A DNA stretch of 64,000 nucleotides, from assembly GCA_030998225.1 (NCBI GenBank), contig JAPYXD010000737.1, positions 2,170,001-2,234,000 of the forward strand. The letters are read 5' to 3'. The notes under the pieces are model-generated. The model was not told the DNA's origin and did no database searches. It saw only the letters and a program-made list of their open reading frames with translations. Source of the DNA: Diplolepis rosae (Eukaryota > Arthropoda > Insecta > Hymenoptera > Diplolepididae). Position numbers and translations under genes: made by a program. Below are positions 54,104-64,000 of this stretch, in pieces (the stretch's first letter is position 1; every line of letters starts with the position of its first letter).

Positions 54104-57045
54104 GTATGAATAACAGATAATCCCATACATTAACTTTAATTAATTCCAACTTTCTAGTTAAATTATACACTCCAGTTTTACTGTGTTTTTCTATTCACTG
54201 GACCTGAGCGGATGGAAAATATTAATTAAATTTGCTGTACTATTTGAGTACAATCATTAATAACTTAAAGTTAATATGAAAAAATTACACTTGAACTCAA
54301 TTGAATCGTTACTGGTATGCAATAAATAAATATTCGAGCGTATATATTACAATATATCTATTCTAGTTTCTATTATTTATTGAATTAAATTGAATATAAC
54401 GGACAAATTAAAGAGCTTAGCCGGATAAGCATGTTTGGGCTGCCTCGTTTGAATTTAGTTCATATTTAAGAGATAAGTTCCTACTATTATGAGACTAATT
54501 TACTTCAAGTAAAGTTTTCCGAATTGATTGGACTACAATTTAAAAATACAACCTATCTTTTGGAAGAAATTTTTTAGCAATTACATTATCTAGAAATGGA
54601 TATTTTTGTTGAGATGCAGGTTCTTACCCTGAACCTGACAACTCTTTTTTGTGAGCCCAACTAATTTTACAAATTCGAAAATGCCTGAAATAAAATACTT
54701 ATCTTATCGTGGTGTTGAGCGCCAGTCACTTCACCTAAAGTGACAAAGTCAAGCTAAATGATTCTGAGACCCGAAACTAATAACACTAAATACAAGACGG
54801 GGTCAAATAAAAGTCACAACAGTGAGCGGGTTATGTATAAGAAACCAGAATTTAATTAAAATGAAACTTGGCAGAACACTATTTATTAAAATAAATGGAC
54901 TCTATACAATTTAAAGTTTTACAAAGAAAATACCAAAATATCAAAAGGAAGGTTAGAAATCAAAATCACACAAGCCTCCGAACTTTCCGAGTCACCCGCG
55001 ACAATATGGCGAATTTAACTTACTCTATCACGTCACCACCCGAGAGAACAAGGATTTAATAAAGATTTACTTTAATCATTAAACTTTTACTATTGCGAGA
55101 GAGAGTGAGGTTAGTTATTAAAAAAGATGCAACTATGTTTACTTATTGAAAGCTTTTTTTACATTTATAAATATTTTATATTTAATATTTTTAAAATTTT
55201 TACCCGAATGAAGCAGATAAACGTAATTTATTGTTTTCTGTACCATTTCCCAAAGTTTTAAAATGGTATTTCATTACAAAAAAAGTTATATGGGTGAAAA
55301 AAAAAATTAACTACTTAATTACGTGGCCACCCAGGACATGGGCTAATGCCGTAACGATAATAATGAAATTGAATGTATCGATTCATATAGGTCTAAAAGT
55401 GACTCAAAAAATTTGTTGTAAGGCCAGGGCACGTATGAGAAAAGTTATAAGCATTTTATTTGTTACTTATTGAACGCGTAGTCTTATGGGAAATCGAGTT
55501 TCCAGCATAGTTATGCTCAAACTGTAAAAAAACTACCATACAGATTTAAACAAAAAACAGAAAATATAAATTGGATACCCGCAGAGCATTTTGAGATCTT
55601 GGACGTATTGATTAAATACGTGTGATGATAGGAAATGAGCGGTGAAATATTAAAAATGACGTTCAGCAACGGAAGACGGCCATGACTCAGTAGATTTGGC
55701 AACGTCGCAAAATAGGTTAGGCGTGCCCTCTATTTGTAATTCCACGTGCTGCGTATTGAGATGGTTGGTTATGATCGCCATAATTCAAATTTTTTTTTTC
55801 ACCAAGAAAAGAATAGGATAATCATAATTTTATTTATCATAATTTTATTTTTATTCCTATAATCTCATCTTTATTTATCATTTTATTTTTTTTTGGGGGT
55901 GCATCAATCGCATTAATAATACTAAAATAGTTAATATAATAAGAAATCATGCTTATAAATTGTTTAAATTAATTTAATTTTTTTTTTATTTAATTTAATT
56001 AATTTCTTATTTCTATTTTTCAAGATCTTGATAATTAAGAACAAAAATTGACAGCATGATCATAATAGAATGATAACAAAGATATTAGTAAATAATTATT
56101 TTTCATCCATTTTTTTCATCTAACGTTATCTTACAACTAAAAAAAACAAAACAAAAAAATATATATACTCTCTACATATTTGTTTTATTCATATCATTTC
56201 TTAGAATTAGAGTTTAGGTAATAATTAACAACAATTATATAGAAAATAGAATGCATTGTTGCTATACGAATTAGAGAAACGAACTGATTCCTTGCGAGCA
56301 AGGGATCACTTCGTTTGATGGGGCGTTGAGACGGCCTAGCCTCAAGTATCCGGCTTTTGCGAGAAAACGGGGGCAAAATCCATGAAATTAGGCCTACCTT
56401 GAGAACAAGCATGTTCCCACGAAACTCGCACGAAAGAATTGCGAGTTTTCATTAAGTCTTCGGCCCACAATTGAGGAGTTATATTCAATAAGGCGACAGG
56501 CGCTCGAAAACCTGTAAAAGTATTGTCCGCCTCGTGATGTCATAGTCAAAAATTGAAAATCGAAATTCGAAAAAACCAGAAACATGGCTTTATAGCTGGT
56601 GAAAAATGAATGTTAGTTTCCACTTACAGTTTTTTTATAACGTTGCAAATTTTCGAGTAAATTAATAAAAAGTGTGTTGGTTTTAAAGCATAGAAACCAT
56701 GTTTTATTTCAATCCACTCCCCTCGAAAAATTAATTAATTAACGGATTGCGAAATTTTTTTTTGCGTTCTACTCGTGAATCTCTGGCGTAGGCGACAGTG
56801 CTTGCAATAAAAATTTTTGTTCATTGTTAAATGGTTCTTTTTTAATCCGAAGAAAAAACTATGTTTTTCGAGCTTCGGACCGAAAAAGTGATCGAGGAAG
56901 TTTGAGCTGCAGTAAACTTCCCGCGAACAAGTTGATCATTAGTATATGGAGCAACTTTTTGGAAAATATCAACTCGATTGAACAATTACTTTCGAAAATA
57001 CATCGAGTTGAACGCATATTCGAATTAGGTTTTGACGCGATTTTA
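54104..57045 (+). other. start of the next morgue intron
   Basis: Downstream of the donor at 54104. AT-rich; frames at 55231-55473 and 56824-57120 are without motif. I looked for the rest of the E2 fold (HPN, the catalytic-site region and the terminal helices) and found no match here or further to 64000. Confidence 0.4.
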
Positions 57046-58420
57046 CCGGTTTTTTTTTTTTTTTTGGTGAGGAGGAAAAATGGCGAAATCTTTTATAGAC
57101 GTTGTACAGGGCTCTCTTAGGACGGGTCTAGTCATACTTGTTAAAACCAATAAAACCCCTCTCTCGAACCAATACACCGTCCGCGGAACCGCCTTGCGGC
57201 TTTGAACTTCACAGGTGGTTGGTTCCAGCTTAAGTCGAGTATGACTCTTCCGTCGTCCGTTCGCCCGGGACTCCCATCCGCGGCCACACGTCCGTTAGGC
57301 AGGCCGGCTAGCCGCGCCAACCAGGGGAGGAATAAGAAGATTCCTCCCCCGGTCGACGCAAACAGCCAAGTCCGCCCAAGACGCAGGGCCGCGGGTGTAG
57401 GCCCCGATGCGATTTCTACTGGCCCCCATTGTTGCCGCGCTCTGCACGCCCATCGAGCTCCCTCGTCTTCATCACCAGGGTGACGAATGACTCGATAAGC
57501 ATCCATATCTGTTCAGACTGGAGCATGAGAGAGACCATCGTGTCAGGAGTGAGTTGTGCGCCCACTGCCCGACCGACAGCCTCCCTTTCCGCGCCCCACC
57601 TGGCACAGACAAAGAGTGTGTGCTCTGCATTTTCCACAAGGGAACCACAGTAGCGACACGACTCATCGTCTCTTTTCTTGAAGCGCTTCAGGTACGCATT
57701 AAAGCAATCATGGCCCGAAAGCGCATGCGCCAGGTAAAAGCCGACTTGACCGTGCTTTCTGTCCAGCCGGGTGGTGAGCTCCGGGATTAGACGGTGTGTC
57801 CATCTCCCGGATTGGTCACCATGCCATCTCGTCTGCCATTTCTCGACGAGTCTGCGCCTTCCATCCTTACGGATGGCCTCCTTCACGCGAGCAATTTCCC
57901 GCAGGTTGGTTAAGCAGGTGAGCTCCTTACGGAGCTGAAAAGTCTCTTTCCTTTCCTCCGCAAATAAGTCAATTGGCGGGACGCTCGCCAGGACCAGCAC
58001 CGCACTCGTCGACACAGCTCGGTATGCTGAGAAAATTCTCATCACCACACCTCTCTGTGCCGAGAACAGCTTCTTCAGGATAGCTTTGACAGTCGCGATC
58101 TGCAGGTGTTCGCCAAAGCTAAGCCTTCAATCCAACTGCACTCTCAGGTACTTAATGCTCTTTTTCCACTCGATTTCATCATCCCCGAGAACGATCCTCG
58201 GATATTGGAAGGATCTCCTGTCCTGACTCCTGACCGTGACCAAGTGTGGCAAGAACGAGGCAGTCTGGTTTTCACGGACATTTTCATTCGTATTCTCAGC
58301 GAGCGCCACACTAGCCTGTGGTTGCTCCCACTCGACCGATCACTCAGGTCAAGCAGCGTGAGGCATGGTCGCTGGATGGGTGGGCGTCCCACGTTCCTAT
58401 TTCTTTTACTTTTTTTTTAT
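57046..58420 (-). pseudogene. R1-like LINE, 3' end with deletion
   Basis: Minus-strand tail ending in poly(A) (poly-T at 57050-57065). The 57416-58048 frame is open for 210 codons: RIFSAYRAVSTSAVLVLASV, PPIDLFAEER, KEAIRKDGRRRLVEKWQTRW, then the Cys/His motif CRYCGSLVENAEHTLFVCA. In the coding direction before it, IKYLRVQLD (58127-58150) should be followed by about 65 residues of thumb that the 25-kb copy has (IQCGANLTRLMPN to YKRLSST). Here they are missing, and the text continues directly with the block near 58080. The 3' untranslated part (57070-57400) is GC-richer than its surroundings. Confidence 0.82.
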
Positions 58421-58449
58421 TATTTATTGCAGGTTTATTTATTTATATG

Positions 58450-58690
58450 CATGTAAGGGGTTCATTGCAATCGGAAGACCTGAGCTCGAATCCCAGCGCA
58501 GTCGAAAGCGTCTTTTTTTCCACAGAAAGATTTTAAAATTCTTTAAATATTGATTTCATTTGCATTTATTTGCAATATAAGAGTTTGAAATTGTCTACGA
58601 GGACACCTGTCGACAACGTATCCTATCTGATACGCGACTAGTGATCCTCCGATAATGTAGGCAGTGACAAAAATTTCAAATTTATCTAAT
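58450..58690 (+). repeat. SINE copy with partial head
   Basis: The head starts within the tRNA part (GCAATCGGAAGACCTGAGCT, box B CTCGAATCCCAGC). The body and tail follow as at 44.7 kb; the tail region 58581-58683 is practically identical to 44869-44971. It lies right after the R1-like element. Confidence 0.82.
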
Positions 58691-59987
58691 TAATTGATAA
58701 TAAATGCACAAATAAATGAAGAAACACACGAATAAATAGATGAGCGAATAGAAGAATATATGGATATTACCATGGATTGGAGATGTATGAATACAAATTC
58801 AACACAGAAATAAATAAATATAATAATTATAAATAAATACAATTATTATCACGTCATAAATACTATGAATATTAAATATGATAAACAAAAGATAACTATT
58901 GTTAGGTTGTAAATATAATAAATATTGAATATTATGAGCAATTATTATTACAAAAATAAATTACATGTAATGATAAATTGATATTATTCAGTTAAGGGTG
59001 TAAGGGGCTTCTGGATATTGAGCAAAATGCCGAATTTATAAATAAATAAACAATATACGACCATCTGATTTGTTTTTATTAATTAAATGTTTTTTTATTA
59101 TTTTAAGATTTACTAGTATACGATAATAATATCTTGGATCTTCCTTAGAAGATTTTAAATCTATACGCTGGATTCAAACCTTCCCATACTGCTGCCCAAT
59201 TGGGAGCGCGTGCCTACGCTGGTAGCACGTGTGATTGGCGCTTGTGGTCACGGGCGGCCAATCAGCAAGCACTTAGACCATCTATGCTTTCTCCTTTCAG
59301 CGCACACTAATTTTTGAACGCTTCCACCGGATGTAATATGCGACCATTTGAAACGAAAAAGACATTATCAGAATCGCGAAAACATTATCTTTCTTCCGAT
59401 GCCGGTTTCCAACCCTAAAACAGTCGCAAGAAGGGGCAAAACATCGTGTACAAAATTCTTAATTTATTGATCGCTTTGTGCTTGCTCGCAGTGGCTAATT
59501 GAGGCGCGCGCATATTAATTAAGGGGGGAAATAATTGAGAGGTCGAAATCGGAGGCGATGTGCTTGATTGCAGATCCTCTAAAGTGAGTCCGGCTCCGCA
59601 CTTGCAAAAGGTGAGGACTTGTCGCTCCTTGCGGCGATTTTGGAATGCAATAGATCAAAGCTCATAGTTAGGTGAGGTGCATTGTGGCATCACCGCACCT
59701 GACTATTGGAGAATTTGATCGTTCATGCCCCCCCCCCCCCCCATGCAGATAGGGACTTACAGGCTTGGATTTTTTTTTGTTATTGATTTTAGGCGCGTTT
59801 TGTGCAAATTTTATTCTGGTTCTTTCTCTGTACTAAATTTCGATGTCGGCGGTTCGTAAGGGGATTGATTTTAAGCGGTTTCTAACGGATTTGTTCTCCA
59901 ACTCTCGAGTAACTAGTACCTGTTGACTCACCTCAGAGTGATAAATTGGGAACGTTGCTCTCCTTTTGAGACATTTTCAACAATTTA
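58691..59987. other. non-coding stretch
   Basis: 58700-59150 is AT-rich with short AATA-type runs. 59160-59650 is more balanced in composition without a recognised motif. A 15-C run lies at 59728-59742. Confidence 0.3.
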
Positions 59988-60400
59988 AATTGTCGATCAG
60001 GTGTCGTAGCCCCTTAGGGCACTTTACCTGTAAGGCAATATATTTTATTTTTATTTTTTCTTTGTCTTTATACAAATTTAATTGTCGTCCAGGTGCCGTA
60101 GCCCCTCAGGGCACTTTACCTGTGAGACGACGTTCTCTCTCTCTATTTTTTTTTGTAACTTCAATTGTCGATCAGGTGCCGTAGCCCCTTAGGGCACTTT
60201 AGCTGGGAGACGACGTTCTCTCTCTCTATTTTTTTTTGTAACTTCAATTGTCGATCACGTGCCGTAGCCCCTTAGGGCACTTTACCTAGGAGACGACATT
60301 CTCTCTTTTCTATTTCCTTTATTTTTTTTTATAAACTCAATTGTGGATCTGGTGCCGTAGCCCTCTAGGGCACTTTACCAGTGAAACGTTTTCCCTTACC
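59988..60400. repeat. tandem array of five 83-93 bp units, each with a hairpin
   Basis: Units start (AATTGTCG or AATTGTGG) at 59988, 60080, 60163, 60246 and 60339. Each contains GGTGCCGTAGCCCCTTAGGG or a close variant, where GTGCC pairs with GGCAC and GCCC with GGGC, so each unit can form a short hairpin. A pyrimidine-rich tract (CTCTCTCTCTATTTTTTTTT) follows. The middle units are most alike and the outer ones diverge. Non-coding. Confidence 0.88.
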
Positions 60401-60759
60401 CCCGGAGAATTGGAAAACAATTCCACGGGTATCGCGTTGTTAGGTGGGAAGGTTTTCTTTTTGAAAATTGAGAAGTTGGACGCATCTTCTAGAGCAAATG
60501 ATGAAAGTTTCAGTGAGTCTAAGCCTGAGTGCTTTTAGTCACCACAGAACTCTGATGCAATAAATTAGAAGATTTCCTTAATTTTCAATAAGAGTAGAAT
60601 CATAGAATCTTTCGTTTTTTTTAAGGGTTCGCAGGGTGGAAAACACAAATAGAGAAGCATAAAAATTGAAGTTAGAAAGAGCCTGTAGGTCGACCAAGAT
60701 ATTATTTTCAGGCGTAGGGAATACCCCAAGTTAAATCGCGATTTTGAAGGCGCAACTGC

Positions 60760-61210
60760 GCGAAATTTTATCGACCACTAATTGAAGTTTTTCTTATGGA
60801 ATTTTAGACGCGAAAATTCTAAACAACGGAGAATAAACACGAGGACTCGTTTGCTTTGCCTTTGCTCTCTAGGAAAAATTAAAAATCGCGAGTTTCTTCT
60901 GCGTTCTTACTCCTAAAATAAAGAATTTGAAGTCGCGGAATTTTCTCCCTTCGTGCTACCCACACTTGAATTTTAAAGGACAGCTCTGAGCCAAATTAGG
61001 CCAAAATTTGGTCTCAAAATGTTTGAATATTAATGAAATAAAAATCAAAAGAGTCGAAATGTTTCAAAACCTAAAATGGTCAAAAGGTTTAAAAATCAAA
61101 TGAAAACTTGTAAAGCGAAACTTTTCGGCCAAATCAGGCAAAAATAACTTTATGAATGTTTAAAATTGATAGATTTGAGATTCGAAAAGGTCGAAATGTT
61201 TCAGTAATAC
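60760..61210. repeat. dispersed repeat shared with 35440-35840
   Basis: Same ordered words as the copy at 35.4-35.8 kb (CCCTTCGTGCTACCCA, AATTAGGCCAAAATTTGG, GTCGAAATGTTTCAAAA). Within it, GTCGAAATGTTTCA recurs at about 61053 and 61190, giving a loose internal duplication. Confidence 0.6.
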
Positions 61211-61682
61211 GCAAATGAAGGTTTTGTGGATTTAGAAATATTAAGAAAATAGTTGATGATAAATAGTGTTAGTTGTTTCTCTACATAATAACAATTTCAA
61301 AGATTACATATAATGCATTTATTAACATATATACAAATCGAACGAAGTAATGTAAATAAAAGTATTTTAGTTAAAAAACTCACATTTCCACGTAGCTCAA
61401 ATAAGCTTGCATATAAGTTCGGCGTTCGTCTGCTATAAGAGAGCGAGTCTCCCAATACGCACTCCCGCAGGTCGCGACGTTGCTACATCTACCTACTCAC
61501 CGAATCAAACGAGAGAGTGTCTATGCTTGACTAGCGTAGTGGCGACGGTACATCCTTAAAGGCCTATATCATTTCTGCTAGTCGACCAGCCGCCTGGAAT
61601 GGCGTCTAACGGACCACGTGTTACGACAGTTGCGCCGCTCATCAAGTATTAAGGAGAAATTACAGCTCTACGAGCAGGCATT

Positions 61683-61780
61683 ATGCATGCAGGTTACGAA
61701 GGTAACATATTAGTGGAAAAGAAATAAGAAAATTGGAGGTGTCTTTCTTTCTTGTATATTACCATGGTAACCTGCATGCA
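61683..61780. repeat. 98-bp hairpin
   Basis: GCATGCAGGTTAC at 61685-61697 is inverted at 61767-61779, and the pairing continues with GGTAAC against GTTACC-like bases. Probably a tiny MITE. Confidence 0.7.
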
Positions 61781-62262
61781 GAGGTGTAATTCTTCCTTTA
61801 CAAAGTTCTTACCTAAAATCTACGATGATTCTCATGACAAAACCAAAATTACAGTATCCTCTCTCATAAATTTTAATATAAAAAGTTTTTCTGAAACCTT
61901 CTCGCCTCTTGGTCGAGAGTCAGGGTGCGGTTGCAAGTTCTTCTATATTGATGCCTTCCTCGTAAGTTGGCATAGTGCTCGGCAGTCTAATTCCTCGTTC
62001 CACTTAAGGTGAAGTCCTTCGAGGTGTTAACGTTAGAATGTGGTCCGAAATAAAACAAACTGTGATCCTTTAGCTATAAAACGGCTTCAAAAACGTGAAA
62101 ATATACTCCCCTTGTAGTTTGGCACATGGCTAGAGTTATTGATTGGGTTTTACAGTCTATCTGCACTCACAGGCTGTAAATAATGGCAGGGTATTGCAGC
62201 CCCATTGCTCGCATCCGCCACAATGGAGTCCTGGAGCGTGCCCGGATTGGCGGAATACATTT

Positions 62263-62357
62263 CGAAGTAAATACTTTCACCATAGGATGAAAAAAGGCCA
62301 ACGTTTGCCGACGTAATAACTGACTCTCTTTATCCTATGGCGGAAGTATTTACTTCG
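62263..62357. repeat. 95-bp hairpin
   Basis: CGAAGTAAATACTTTC with CCATAGGAT on the left pairs with ATCCTATGG and GAAGTATTTACTTCG on the right, a stem of about 26 bp with one or two bulges and a loop of about 45 bases. MITE or small-RNA-like precursor. Confidence 0.65.
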
Positions 62358-63829
62358 TAATATACGCGTCCGATGATCTTCAACCCCAAACTTCACCTGG
62401 ACTATAGCCCGAGGCGTTCAATAATGGTCCCATACGTAAATCTAACGATAATAATTCAAAAACAGCGCGTAATACTTTCAATCTCACAAAAAGAACATAA
62501 CTCTTTCGCTAGAATGCGGTAGGAAGTAACGCGTTCTCTCTATATACTAGTGCGTGATAGCGAGTGGTGCCATCTTCAATTCTTCGCACAAGAAGAGGAA
62601 GTCCAACGTAAATTTGTGTAGATCCTCTTCTTCTTCTTTTCTTTATGGCTTCTTGTTCCTGTGGAACAAATGGCAGAACAATCACGTGGGGCTAGAAGAG
62701 CCCAATATAACAATTCCGAGTCAGAACCGATGGGAAGCGTACATTAGAACGGTCTTTCTCGGATTTATGGCAAACCTGCACGGTGAGTCTCAATCGGCAA
62801 TTGATATTAAAATAACATTACTCAATCAATTTTAAATACTCAATCATAATGTAAACGCAATTTTCGCAGTCCCGGAAAACCCTGCGACTTCCGAAGCGTA
62901 ATGGGACGTAATGCGGTAACTTGCTGTAAGTTATGAAATGTTATGAAATTGTTCTAAATCGACGATATAACTTTCAGTGACTACAAAAATCTACTCTGGG
63001 GTCTCAATGGGGAGTCACACAAAATTTAAATCTTGTGATTTACATAAATACTGCAACATTACACGGTAAAGCCCTTTAACTCCTCTACATTTTGTGCATC
63101 TCAAAAGCCACTATCAAGGAAGAATTTGTCACTTTCATGTATTAATTAATTATTAATATTAATTGATTAAACGACATAAATAATGCGGATTTTCAAGAAG
63201 ACTTTTTTATTATTTCATCGTCATCGTCACCATGTCAAAAGCTTGAATAGGGGATCTTTTTTGGTCTAAGTAAGATTTTCACTGGTACTCATTACTGTTT
63301 TTCTGAAGGCGAACATATGTACTGTCACAAATTAGCATTAACTCATCATCGCAATTGACATTCTTTTTAGGGATATCAATAGTTTAAAAATCAACTAGAT
63401 CACATCCAGAGATATCGCTTAATCTAAATCGTGAGTGTAAGACATTTTTTTCAAAAGAGTTCGCGAGCCTGACTGTTTCGCATTAATTATTTATCTCAAA
63501 TCGGCTTAAATCCATGTGGGTGCACTCCCGGGATACAAATAATCCGTTTAATAGTCAACTTAATTGTTATGAACAAATTTTCAAGACACGCTTATATGAA
63601 TCGGAAGCTGGTAGGGTGAAAAAGCGGGCCCGCAGCTGTCGTCATCCAACAACCGTTCCACATTAGCAGTGGGTAACAATATAATTCCATAGTAGGGTGT
63701 TTGATGTTGACATGATATTTCTATGAGAAGTCGCCACTAATAACAAATGGCTATTATTATTGACAAGTTCCATCCTTCAAACTTTTTTTGTCAAAATTTG
63801 TGCCAAAGTCATTAGTTTACAAGTTATAG

Positions 63830-64000
63830 TGTCTGACAGCAACCAACCTCCAAAGAAAAATCATATCAGAAACCAAGGCTAAGCTTGATAATTACTATTC
63901 AGACTATGCTCCGTCGTATGGAATGGCTCAGAAGTGGTTTACCGAATTTCAATGTGATCGTACGAGCACAGAAAACATACCAAGCCCAGGTCGTCTAAAT
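63830..64000 (+). pseudogene. mariner transposase start, cut by window end
   Basis: The first codons read (G/A)TG TCT GAC AGC AAC CAA, the usual SDSNQ start of irritans-type mariners, with ATG changed to GTG. After a small deletion the frame reads AKLDNYYSDYAPSYGMAQKW, then FTEFQCDRTSTENIPSPGRL, the first helix-turn-helix and linker, running off the window. The state of the rest is unknown. Confidence 0.75.

Larger units (their letters stand above)
60540..63829. other. long stretch without recognised gene
   Basis: Includes the dispersed repeat 60760-61210 and the hairpins at 61683-61780 and 62263-62357. 61390-61640 and 62120-62420 are GC-richer. Frames at 61752-62012 and 62554-62835 have no recognisable domain; I compared the latter with the missing E2 part of morgue and see no match. 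Confidence 0.3.

Noticed and set aside
57202..57483. Plus-strand 93-codon frame
   Set aside because: Lies antisense in the GC-rich 3' part of the R1-like LINE.
59988..60400. CRISPR-like array
   Set aside because: Whole 83-93 bp units are repeated, including the parts that would be spacers.
62554..62835. Candidate for the missing E2-domain exon of morgue
   Set aside because: The translation lacks the HPN region and other E2 motifs and its phase does not fit the donor at 54104.

Overview
This 64 kb window looks like AT-rich nuclear DNA of an arthropod, most likely an insect. It has spliceosomal exons with GT/AG borders and a very dense load of mariner/Tc1, piggyBac-like, Ty1/copia, Ty3/gypsy, R1-like and R2-like elements, a tRNA-headed SINE, foldback elements and many TIR-bearing MITEs. 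There are no operons or bacterial-type genes. A hymenopteran-like host is a guess from the repeat mix. All family names rest on remembered motifs; no database was searched.

The only host gene I can support is a plus-strand gene that I identify as an orthologue of Drosophila morgue (C4 zinc finger + F-box + variant E2 domain). One exon (36262-36387) carries the zinc finger. The next (53184-54103) carries an acidic linker, the F-box and the start of the E2/UBC fold. The phases match (0/0) across an intron of about 16.8 kb filled with transposons. The rest of the UBC domain, including the catalytic-site segment, was not found before the window ends, so the next intron is at least about 9.9 kb.

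Layout. 1-7.7 kb: R2-like LINE tail, mariner remnants, a 31-bp tandem array, and two internally deleted mariners. 8-11.4 kb: hairpin repeats, then a 1.35 kb element with GC-rich ends that encloses an 85-residue two-exon reading frame, then a TTAA-flanked MITE. 11.6-17.3 kb: a degenerate Ty1/copia element (minus) split by a 1108-bp mariner whose borders can be read to the base. 17.6-26.4 kb: MITEs, one arm of a foldback element, a nearly open Tc1 transposase, pieces of an insect repeat-protein family, a piggyBac-type MITE, an R1 LINE tail and SINE pieces. 26.6-33.8 kb: a mariner with two insertions, one of them a 4871-bp gypsy element with paired LTRs that lacks much of the RT and integrase cores. 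34.6-54.1 kb: the morgue exons and the repeats in their intron (piggyBac transposase, a TA-flanked element with CTCGAT motifs, three adjacent transposase relics, a 1.34 kb foldback palindrome, mariners, a foldback cluster). 54-64 kb: mostly AT-rich sequence with an R1 LINE tail, SINE, an 83-93 bp tandem array of hairpins, two hairpins and a mariner start cut by the window edge.

The items most worth following up are the two-exon reading frame inside the GC-ended element, the mariner deletion derivative present twice with the same junction, the TIR-bounded mini-mariner with an open DNA-binding-domain frame, the gypsy element lacking catalytic cores between similar LTRs, and the foldback element whose single arm also occurs alone.
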